This document shows, in pieces, positions 10,515-19,045 of a stretch of 64,000 bases of DNA (the first letter of the stretch is position 1; each line of letters begins with the position of its first letter). Source of the DNA: Sanderia malayensis (lineage: Eukaryota; Cnidaria; Scyphozoa; Semaeostomeae; Pelagiidae); NCBI GenBank assembly GCA_013076295.1, contig RQOL01000374.1, forward strand, positions 1,426,001 through 1,490,000, given 5' to 3'. The translations under genes were made by a program, and so were the position numbers. The notes below the pieces were generated by a model, which saw only the letters and a program-made list of their open reading frames with translations, was not told the DNA's origin and ran no database searches.

Positions 10515-12112
10515 TCAATTTGCTTCATTAATTGGAGAACTTATCATATAGTTGTTGTCAAACTCCACACGCAGACGATTTTTGTCGCCAGCATCAAAAA
10601 TAACAGTCACCGGCGACAAAATGCACCTGTCTGTGCCAGGCTTTACTGGATTGCTTCTATTCTTCCTTCTTCTTTTTCTCTTGCAGCCACCTTCCGATTC
10701 ACTTGCCTCTGTATCCGCATCACTTGCATTTCTAATCTTCTTTTTCAGGCGTTTCCTTTTGTTTCCTAACATTGGAGGCAATTGCTTTCCTGTAAACCAA
10801 TTTTGTATTAATTTATTCTCTTCATTTTTCCAGCCATTCTCTTCGTAAGATAAACATCCATATTTTCATGGCAACATATTTTCCAGATGTAAACCTGTAG
10901 ATGGCATCTTCTGATAGCTTGCTCCATGGAATCTGGATCGGGAGGAATAGAGACTGACGTCTTTTCTTTCAACTTATGATATAAGTGTGTTCTTGTTTGA
11001 ACATATGTTTTGTTTTCTTTCCCGCTGTACACATTCATTTGAATAAATTGTTTGATATCTTGCATAGAATCTTTTGTCAAGAGTTTTGCTTGCACAAAGG
11101 TTTTCGATTAGCTCACATTTCAACTCATCCATCAGCAACATCTTGAGAATTTCAGCTTTTCCTGTCTTATAAAAGTATGAGGTGGTGTCGCAACCAGAAA
11201 TAGCTTGAATAGCGGGTAAAGATGAACAAAGGTGCTGACCAAGACTTTGGCATATGCTGACAATTTCAACAAATTTTTTACAGGAGAAGCACAAGGACAT
11301 CTGCATCTTTCGAGAGGATAACCCCATCCATATCCTACTTTGCCGTGTGAAGGACTAAGCGCGTGTCGTCTTCCTCATTGTTACATTCATGTAGAAGCAT
11401 AGAGCGTTGTCTTTCCACTATATACATTTTTCCTTCCTCTGATATCACGAATGGGTACTTTAGATACTTCATTCCTTCAAAACTCTTGACAAATCTTGAT
11501 AGAAGACTAATTAGGCCATTCTTGTTTTCGCCATTATGAGGAAATTCATTCCAACGCACTCCTTGTAGCATACGCTGCTCAAATCCGAATGTTTTTGAAG
11601 ATATCTTTCGTTTATCATACCAATGAGACAGGGAAGTGAAATATTCTAAGACTCAGAACCCATTCTCTGTATGTTTTCTATGGCTTCAGTGACTGTATTG
11701 CTGCAAACCCATCAACAAACCATGCAGCGTTCTTTGGGTATTCACATGACACACCATCATATTTAGAAATCAAAAAATTTCTTAGGGATGCCTTGTCTTT
11801 TCCATTGGTCATTGTATCTAATGCACTCCTTATACTCTGCCGCTCTAGCTGATCAGCTTTGCGCGCCACATTCATCACAATCCCTTCTTTCTTCATACAC
11901 TTTACTGGTGCGAAGGTGCCCATAAGGGTGCTGGGGGCTGTGATCACGAAAGCGTACTGTCCATCAAACCCCCAAAACGCTGATCCAGGTTGATAGCCGA
12001 AGATTCGCACACATAAACATTTTTCTGTTACAATGTTTCCTTGAAACCATTCATTCTTCTCACATAGACCTATTGCCAGTACTCCCCACTTATACTCCAT
12101 GTGCTCTGTCAT
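10515..12112 (-). pseudogene. PIN/FEN1-like nuclease-fold family protein, degraded
   Basis: Minus-strand gene body in several frames. The N-terminal half (12,112-11,678) includes AWFVDGFAAIQSLKP. A middle block (11,571-11,335) has WNEFPHNGENKNGLI and then ECNNEEDDTRLVLHTAK; after a stop and frame change come SKDADVLVLLL and ISGCDTTSYFYKTGK. The C-terminal part (11,095-10,515) has YIWKICCHENMD, QLPPML and a Lys/Arg-rich tail. Many cnidarian and fish genomes carry this uncharacterised family. The order E..D-T-R, D-x-D-V-L and G-C-D parallels the metal-binding acids of FEN1/XPG and PIN nucleases; that assignment is my inference. At least three frame breaks make the copy non-functional. The gene's 3' end is cut off by the Harbinger insertion. 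Confidence 0.55.
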
Positions 12113-12239
12113 TAAAAATCTAGATCACCAATGCGTATTGTTTTCTATTGGTCTGTATGGCTGCGACTACCCTTTACATTTTTTCTTTATTTGCAAACAT
12201 TATCATTATCTCAATCTATTATTTACCATATATTATTTG

Positions 12240-12690
12240 ATACACACAGTAAAGAGGTCAGCTTTTTGTGAATCAATATCTGCTTGTGATGAAGACGGAG
12301 ATGATGAAGAAGATGGGAATACGTCTACGCCAGTCATGGAATCCCAATCCTTTACCAGTGACATTGACAATCAAAATGAGTAGGAGGTATCCGATTTCTG
12401 ATCAAGTGAAGATTCTTTCGAGGAATGGTTTCGGTAGAGATTGTTCATACACGTTTCTAGGTCTTTGTTATGTTAGGTTTTTACAATCCGCTGAAATTTT
12501 CAACAATATCCATAGTAATTTAGGAGTATATACTGAATATCAGCGCATTTGAGTTCATTGAGGTATTGCTTAGGCCTACAATTTCAATTTGGATGTGAAA
12601 TCGCAATTAAAGCAGCTTCCCCTCATAATTTTTGAAAATTTCAAATCCACAAACCTTTGAGTGGTAGAGATATTTCAAAATTGTTTTCTT
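12240..12690 (+). pseudogene. Inverted second copy of the PIN-like gene 3' end (copy B)
   Basis: Plus-strand copy of the region at 7,440-7,810. The peptide SACDEDGDDEEDGN then MESQSFTSDID matches copy A, and the match continues past the stop for about 250 bases (for example CTGAATATCAGCGCATTTGA at about 12,531, found reversed near 7,580). A possible splice acceptor (ACACAG) lies at 12,250. The upstream body of this copy is missing. Together with copy A it makes a diverged inverted repeat around 7.8-12.2 kb. Confidence 0.65.
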
Positions 12691-12812
12691 TTTCAGATTT
12701 CAAATGACGGCATACTTTAATGCATAAAGTGCCGCAAAAAGTACAAGACGTAAGCGGGCCTATCAAGATATATTAAATCCAAACATGGTTACATTTCTTA
12801 ATTCAGTGAGAC

Positions 12813-13140
12813 TTGAGGATACTTCTTCTCAAAGGAGGTTTCTGGGGAGTCAATGCTGATTGTATAATATTATTTTGCTATGTTGAAGAAGAATTTCGAA
12901 TAGTTAGAGAAACTGGACATGTTCATGAAATCAACTGCAACAAGCTGACAAAGAACTTGATTGAGAAAGTTGATGTAATCAGTGCTTTCAATTCCATGGA
13001 ACAAGGCTCTTCCAATAAAATGGACAAGGAGACAAAGAAAAATTTGCTTGAGAAACTTATTCAACTATACTTTGTATTACTTGAGAAACTTATTCAACCA
13101 TACTTTGTATACTTTGTGCAACAGATCCTTGTATTCGAAT
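12813..13140 (+). other. Unrecognised open stretch with internal 33-bp duplication
   Basis: 110 codons with a plausible soluble segment (RIVRETGHVHEINCNKL, VDVISAFNSMEQG). The end is a near-perfect tandem duplication of about 33 bases at 13,048-13,113 (LLEKLIQLYFV / LLEKLIQPYFV). No family recognised. It stops exactly where the YR retroelement terminus begins. Confidence 0.3.
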
Positions 13141-13742
13141 TGTAACCTATTCCCACTGAAAGCCATTGTTCTACTCTCAAACTGTTAAGATGTGGAGAGT
13201 GCTTCGTCGGCTATAGTGTGGAAGCAGACGGCTCAAGGTACAAGCAAGCGGATACTCAAGAAAAATGACATTTAATAGCTGTATCGTGATTCTACTCTCC
13301 AATACTCAGAAAAACCCAAAGTTTACAAATTAGTGGGATGGACTAAGGATGGAGTAAGGGAGTGAAGCCTGCTAAGGAATTCATTGTTCGGAAATCGGAG
13401 CCCATCGAAGAGGCTTCTGCAACAAGCCAGGAAACCGGATCATGGACAGCCAGAATCTTGTTGCACTGGGTGTTTGGGTGTCCATCAGATTTCCAGCCCA
13501 TGAACGTAGCGATTTCAGAGGGGGGAACGCCAAGCAAAAAAAGTGTAATTGAATAACCACTACGAATACCATGCGCTGTCTCCCCCTTGAAAATGGACAG
13601 GTCTTCCATGTGTTTTCGAAGTCGATTAGAGACAGCGGAGCCCGTGGATGCAGCTTGGTGATAAGGCTGCGGACATCTAAGGTTCTGAACAGGAAGCCCG
13701 ATACCAGGTCGATTTTCATCAGGCTTGTTAGGTGCAGGTATA

Positions 13743-13744
13743 AT
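13743..13744 (+). other. Left 2-bp target duplication (AT) of ISL2EU
   Basis: AT immediately before the terminal inverted repeat, matched by AT at 17,972-17,973. Taking one copy out restores the recombinase reading frame. Confidence 0.7.
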
Positions 13745-13815
13745 AGACCACTTTCATATTCGTTTTTGAAAACGAGACTCCAAATCAAAAATGAAGCTAG
13801 CACAGTAAGAACTTC
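13745..13815 (+). repeat. ISL2EU left terminal inverted repeat
   Basis: Pairs with 17,900-17,971. The inner block GTTTTTGAAAACGAGACTC (starting about 13,762) is identical in both ends; outer and inner flanks differ at a few positions. Confidence 0.85.
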
Positions 13816-13894
13816 GAAGTTCAAGCTTAAGTATTGTGGAAATAATCACATCTCGTTGTTTTTAACTTGCTTTTTGAGTTTTATTGATATCAAA

Positions 13895-15551
13895 ATGGCC
13901 GAAAGTAATACCGGGGCGAATTCTACTGTTCAAAAGAAGAAGAAACCATCGTTAGGAAGACAATGTGCTGCATATATTTGCTATAATTTTCAAAAACGCA
14001 AAGACGGTACCCCAAGTGGCCTACATTTTTCCTGAAAAGAATCCTGCCAAAAGTCATTCGTGTAATTTGATAAAAAGGCGAGATGCTTTTGATGATTTCA
14101 AGGTGACTCCATATACTGTTCTGTGTGAAAAACATTTTAAAGATGAAGATGTGAAGCGGAATCCATTGCGCTGGAAGTTGGTAGCTGGTGCAGTTCTCTC
14201 ACTGAAGTTGCACGTTAATCCTAACACCCCACCCTACGGAATTCACGTAAAGCACCCAAAGATCGTACCCCATTTCTTGACCCACAACCTTGTTTTTCTG
14301 GTAACCTGATGCCTATTCTTTAACTGATGTAGCTGAAGAAGATTCTTTGTTGCCTGATGTCACTGATGTTCAAGAACTTGGTAATTTTACAACTTGCTCC
14401 ACTCAGACAGATTTCTCCTTTGTCAAGTCTCCCGCTTATTTGGTTCAAGAAGTTGATGTGTCCTATCAATTATCAGATCACCCTTACACACCTTTGGTAT
14501 CTTCCAAAGTCAATCTTCAACAGAAAATCGAAGAACTTTCATCTAAAGTTTCTGAATTGAGTTCTGAGTTGGCAATTGCAAAAAGGTACTATTTTCCATT
14601 GCCAAGTTAAAAGGCAATGATCAAGCTGTGAAATTTTATACTGGTTTTCTAAACTTTACCTCCTTACAACAAGTTTTTAATTATTTAGCACCAAAGCTGA
14701 AAGATATGTGTTATTGGCGTGGATCAAAGTCTCATCAACCATCCACAGAGAAACCAGCTCGCCCTGACACATATGAAAAATCTGGTCCTAAACGAAAGCT
14801 TTCTCACTTTGAAGAATTTATAATGGTTTTGATGCGCTTAAAAGTTGGCTTATTTGTGAATAATCTTGCAGATAGATTTGGAATATCAATTGGCCATGTG
14901 TCAAAGGTTTTCACAACTTGGATTAATTTTTTGTTTCATGAATTGCCCCTTCTCTTCCCCTTCCCATCTCAAGAAAATGTCCGCAGGTTGATGCCAGAGG
15001 AATTCAAAATGTACCCAACAACAAGAATTATTATTGATTGCACTGAGATATTTATAGAAGTACCTTGATCCATGAAAGCACAATCGCAAACTTGGTCTGA
15101 ATGCAAGCATTGCAACACCTGGAAAGCCTTTGTTGGAATAACTCCTACTGGTGCCATAAAATTTGTTTCAAAGCTCTGGTCTGGTCGTGTTTCTGATAAG
15201 GAAATAACAAGCAAGTCTGGCATTCTTTCTTTTCCTGAACCTGGTGACAATGTCATGGCAGATTGCGGCTTTGACATAGCTGACATCCTTCCAGATGGTG
15301 TTACCCTCAACATACCACCATTTAAAGGCAACCTCCCCCAACTAACCCCAAAGGAAAGCGAAGAAACTGCTCGTATAGCTGCTGTTCGCATGCATGTGGA
15401 AAGAGCTATTGGAAGGGTGAAGAATTACCATATTCTAGATGGTTGTCCTCCATTATCCTTAAGTTCTTCAGCCAATCAAATCTTTAATGTATGCTGCATG
15501 TTATGTAATTTTCTACCGTACTTAGTTACACCTGCCATTTCAAAAAAATAA
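13895..15551 (+). pseudogene. ISL2EU transposase: THAP finger, coiled coil, DDE_Tnp_4
   Basis: Start chosen at ATG 13,895 (MAESNTG). The THAP finger reads GRQCAAYICYN...GTPSGLHF, then after a frameshift FPEKNPAKSHSCNLIKR and TVLCEKHFKDEDV: the C2CH ligands are present, but the conserved Trp reads Ser. A coiled-coil-like segment (QQKIEELSSKVSELSSEL) follows, then a helix-turn-helix (LADRFGISIGHVSKVF). The DDE domain has IIIDCTEIF, VMADCGFDIAD and MHVERAIGRVKN. Lesions: frame changes near 14,030, 14,310 and 14,610, and a TGA at 15,066-15,068 where the family has Ser before MKAQSQTW. The enzyme would bind the terminal repeats through THAP and move the element by cut and paste. This copy is inactive without help. 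Confidence 0.88.
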
Positions 15552-15584
15552 GATTGTTTAATAAGACACTTCCTGTTATTAGTT

Positions 15585-15900
15585 GTTTAATAATATCTGT
15601 ATTGCGTTACTAATGTAAACGATAATACTTTTCTGGTAATATTTCTAATGACACAATAGTTTAATAATATCTGTATTGCATTACTAATGTAAACGATAAT
15701 ACTTTTCTGGTAATATTTCTAATGACACAATAGTTTAATAATATCTCTATTGTGTTACTAATGTAAACGATAATACTGTTCTGGTAATATTTCTAATGAC
15801 ACAATAGTTTAATAATAACTGTATTGTGTTACTAATGTAAATGATAATACTTTTCTGGTAATATTTCTAATGAGACAATAGTTTAATAATATCCGTACTA
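15585..15900. repeat. 74-bp minisatellite between the two ISL2EU genes
   Basis: Starts of GTTTAATAATATC at 15,585, 15,659, 15,733, 15,807 and 15,881 give an exact 74-bp period over four full units and a partial fifth. Units differ at few positions (TCTGTATTGCG / TCTGTATTGCA / TCTCTATTGTG). It lies in the convergent intergenic region. Confidence 0.93.
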
Positions 15901-16084
15901 TCAGTACAAATATAAACGCTTTACTTTATATAACTTTGACAATTAATTATTACTACTTACATAAGAGAATGTAACTTATTCATTATTTGTTTCATGAAGA
16001 AAACTTTTCCCAGCTTCCATGAATGTATAACTTAAGATTTCTCTGCACGCTTTTGTAAAAAACTCTGGCAAAACGGCTCTACGA

Positions 16085-17833
16085 TCAAAGAAGCTTAGTT
16101 GTTGGAAGAATAGAACGCTGAACAAAACTGTCATCATATGCTATTGATTGAATAAATAATGGCTGATAATCACCAAACCACACAACTCTCTTTATGCCAG
16201 AACAAAACATTTGTCCTTGAATTTGATGAAAGTAAGAATGAGTTTTCTTCAGCTGTATGACATCTGTTTTTGCTAAAAAGAACTTCTTATCTGCAACAGC
16301 CTCTTCAAGAGAAGATGAAAACTTTGAATAAGGACATTTGATTTCAAGTCCCCAAGAACGATCACCAGGTCTAACAATACCATCTAAGGATGCGCCAAGA
16401 AAAGAAAGAGTGTTGGATACAATGAGACCAGGTTCATCAACAGATGCTTTACTGAAGCCACTGCGAATCAAAGTATCCAAATACAAAGAGCGAACATGTG
16501 ACTCATAAGCCTGTCCATGTCATGTACTCAAAGATGAAAAGGAAGAATTAAACATTGCCTTTAACTTTGATGATGGCTCCACAGTATTGACGGCAGCAGA
16601 AAAAAAATTAGATGCTGTGATACAATAGAGCCGATGTTGTTTCCAAGAACTATTTGATGCTGGACCACAGGTTGCCTTTTCAATAACAATGGTAGCTGTT
16701 GCTAAAAGATACATTTTCCTTTCTGCATGATAATCCATCATTTATTTAAAACCGGAACAGGAAATATCATAATCATCACTAAATGGCATTGCACTATCAG
16801 ACTCAGAAATAGATAAATGAACAATTGAATCTTCAAAAGGAGAATCTAAAGAATCAAGTGTTTCAGTAGCAATAGTAGAATTGTATGTAGAAGAAGCATC
16901 AGGAAAAGGGTGAAATGCGAAGAAGCAGCTGTTTTGAATGGATGAAGCAAGACCTTGTTGTAGTCTTTCAAGGGCATCTTTATCAACTTCACGATGAAAA
17001 GCTTTGCGAGGGTCATGACAATTGATTTTAGAAGCTCTCATTGTCTCATCACTTTTACCAATTCTTTTTTTCTTTATCACAATTTCGTCAATGGATGCAG
17101 GAGAAACAGAAGAAAACGAAGAAGGGACATTCCATGCAGATAACTTTGAAATACATGATACTGGCTCAGGACAACTATGGTAGCCTTTCCTGTTAAAATC
17201 TTCTAATGCAAAAAGAACACCACCAACATGGTTGCAATTACCAAAACCAGATACACCAGCACCAGCAGGGCATGTACAAGCAGCACAGCAAACATCACCA
17301 GAATTATTATTAACTATTAAGACTTTGTACAAAATTGCCTTCATTGAAGCCTTCATTCGAACATCAAAATATGTACATAATTCATCCTTGGCCACAAAAA
17401 ATTTCTTGATATAACCTTCATAAAAAACTGAAATGACTTTAGCTTTTTGTGTGAGGTACTTTTCAACTTGATGTGCTTGAACTTTGTAGTGCGAAGAATA
17501 AGAATAGTCCTACAATTGAACAAACGAAAAAAGAGGAGTGCCACAAAGATCTGTCGACCAAGGCAAATGACTGCATTTTAAATTAAACATATCTTCGTAT
17601 CTGCAGTGTGCGTCATCGAATATTTGACTATGAACAAAGTTATCACCATCGGCTTGCTGCTGCAGACGAGACAAAATGGCGTAGGCCCGGAGAATAAGGT
17701 TGGCCTTCGAACCAGACAATTTCTCCTTGTATGCCGCCAAAACTGTCTTCAACTGCTTCACATTAAGATTTCCAAGATCATCCAAGCAACAAACGTCTTT
17801 ATACTCGGGCAATAAAGATTTGAATTGATCCAT
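16085..17833 (-). pseudogene. ISL2EU accessory nuclease: SAP-like, SWIM finger, YqaJ domain
   Basis: From ATG 17,833 one reading frame runs 583 codons, interrupted only by three stops: TAG at 17,510, TAA at 16,742, TGA at 16,520. Order: a SAP-like helix pair (LNVKQLKTVLAAYKEKLSG, residues about 25-45); a SWIM finger (CAACTCPAGAG...GNCNHVGG, about 190-215) followed by LFALEDF; a Ser-rich linker; and a YqaJ/lambda-exonuclease-like fold with SFLGASLDG (metal Asp), WGLEIKCPYS (E-x-K) and YFHQIQGQMFCSG. YqaJ enzymes digest or nick DNA; their role in ISL2EU transposition is unknown. The gene converges on the transposase gene. A single frame with three nonsense codons suggests recent decay by point mutation. 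A two-gene reading split at 16,742 is possible. Confidence 0.85.
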
Positions 17834-17899
17834 TATTAATAAAATAATCAAAGAAACTAGACAATGAGTACTATTATCTCCGCAGCAAAGGAATGGATT

Positions 17900-17971
17900 T
17901 GCAATTTTTACTGTGTTAGCTTCGTTTTCGACTTCGAGTCTCGTTTTCAAAAACAAATGTGAAAATGATCT
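17900..17971 (-). repeat. ISL2EU right terminal inverted repeat
   Basis: Reverse complement of 13,745-13,815 with the identical 19-base inner block. AT target copy follows at 17,972-17,973. Confidence 0.85.
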
Positions 17972-18593
17972 ATTGAAGGTTGGTCACCGGGCAGATTGAC
18001 AAGCGGCCCAAACGCCTGATAGAAAAGACATGGCACTCGACTTTACGCATCCCAGATCAGACGCTCTATTCCCGGAGAAAAAATTGATGATAAGGAATGC
18101 CAGGTCTCGCACAAGGGAGTATAAGAGGGATGGGGAGTCTCCTGAAGAAAGGATACAGGACTTTAAGGGGCTGCAAATTTTCTCTAGTTTGTCCATAAAA
18201 AGGGGGGAAGCTTGCCCCGGTGAAACTTTGGCTATAGACTGCTGTTCTTTGACAATAGAAAGATATTCTTTAACTGAATGGTGAGCTGCAGGATTACCCA
18301 GGTGGAGGTCTTCATTCCACGAGGTTCCCCTACTGTTGCTTTTAAAGATTATGTGTAGTTTTCCAATGTAACTTTCGATTGTACCTGCAGCCAGACCTCG
18401 ATAGCAGTTGTAAGCACTGGTCGGACCCTTTGATCAACACTCATCCGTGTGTGAGATGCTCTTTCCCAAATGGTCTTTCCAGATTAGGAAACCTATGATA
18501 TCTTGGGGGCAGCTGATGCGATGGTCTTCTTGAGAGGGAGAGACCACAGAAAGGATTCCAACTGGAGCTGCATGGCTAACGCCTGTCGTTGAT

Positions 18594-18644
18594 AGGGTTT
18601 TTTCTGTTTGAAGTCACGTAGTGACTTCAAACAGAAAAAACCCT
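18594..18644. repeat. Perfect 24-bp palindrome with 3-base loop
   Basis: The left arm, starting AGGGTTTTTTCTGTTTG, spans 18,594-18,617. The loop is GTA and the right arm is 18,621-18,644. All 24 positions pair. It is followed by AACCCTATTTAAGGGTTTT, so CCCTAA-like units sit at one foot. It lies in or just before the N-terminal end of the YR recombinase. Confidence 0.95.
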
Positions 18645-18649
18645 AACCC

Positions 18650-19045
18650 TATTTAAGGGTTTTAGAAGGGGTTCTGCAGAATTCAAGACTGGCGCTTGGA
18701 ACCAAGTAGAATCTTGTCAGTTGTGAGCGACATCAGGATTGGCCACTAAAACTTTCTGGGGCAGATGTCTGGTGCGATTATAGAGACAGGGCAACCTGAG
18801 CCTCGTAAGAACCTCAGGAGAGGTCCTATAAACACAAAGGAGGGGGGGATACGTAATACTAGTGCACAGGGGAAAGTTCTTGAGCAAAGACATTTGTGGC
18901 ACACGCTTCTCCGCAAGGAAACGGTGAGTAGAAGGGTAATTTTATGACGTTGTGGTCCGTACGAGCATTGTCAGGGATGTGAAAATGCGAAAGTTTATCT
19001 GCTAACTGCTCTTCTGAGGGAACACAGTGCAAATGGAGGGTGGTA
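18650..19045 (-). pseudogene. C-terminal RNase H tail of the YR retroelement polyprotein
   Basis: Minus-strand reading gives CVPSEEQLADKLSHF, then SPFPCGEACATNVFAQ and a degraded YVSPPLC block. These are the usual end-of-RNase-H signposts (PSxxNxAD..SR, then VNVFAQ, then YVFPP) of DIRS/Ngaro-type polyproteins, directly before the recombinase. Several stops are present. At about 19,040 the similarity ends abruptly where plus-strand BEL/Pao gag begins, which marks the insertion point. Confidence 0.6.

Larger units (their letters stand above)
7812..10640 (+). mobile_element. PIF/Harbinger DNA transposon (degenerate)
   Basis: Extent inferred from similar inverted ends. Near 7,814-7,860 the sequence reads GGATTTTTGTCCCTGGCGAC followed by TGTGATTTTTGTCGCC. 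Near 10,575-10,630 the reverse complement reads CATTTTGTCGCCGGTGACTG followed by TTATTTTTG. The interval contains a PIF/Harbinger transposase on the plus strand. No clean 3-bp target duplication could be fixed. The element interrupts the minus-strand PIN-like gene. Confidence 0.55.
13745..17971 (+). mobile_element. ISL2EU (IS4EU-group) DNA transposon, complete ends
   Basis: 4,227 bp between terminal inverted repeats of at least 50 bp. Left end: AGACCACTTTCATATTCG then TTTTTGAAAACGAGACTC. Right end, reversed: AGATCATTTTCACATTTG then TTTTTGAAAACGAGACTC, continuing in similarity through GAAGCTA(G/A)CACAGTAA. It carries two convergent genes: a THAP-DDE transposase on the plus strand and a SAP-SWIM-YqaJ nuclease on the minus strand, as known for ISL2EU. 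An AT dinucleotide flanks both sides. Both genes are broken, but the ends look intact. Confidence 0.88.
13343..18650 (-). pseudogene. Tyrosine recombinase of the YR retroelement, split by ISL2EU
   Basis: The N-terminal SAM-like half (18,620-17,974) shows IIGFLIWKDHLGKS, IGKLHIIF, LGNPAAHHSV, and INFFSGNRASDLG, which carries the first catalytic Arg. After removal of ISL2EU and one AT, the frame runs through the junction without a stop into a CPV...SGFLFR block. GETAHGIRSGYSITLFLLG then gives the H-x-x-R motif, and FMGWKSDGH takes the place of the second His box. The terminal Tyr region is degenerate (HPNTQCNK), and there is a frame change near 13,620-13,740. YR enzymes integrate circular cDNA without target duplication. 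Inactive here. Confidence 0.8.

Noticed and set aside
18639..18655. Telomeric repeat (CCCTAA)
   Set aside because: Only about two units, attached to the foot of a palindrome; no array.
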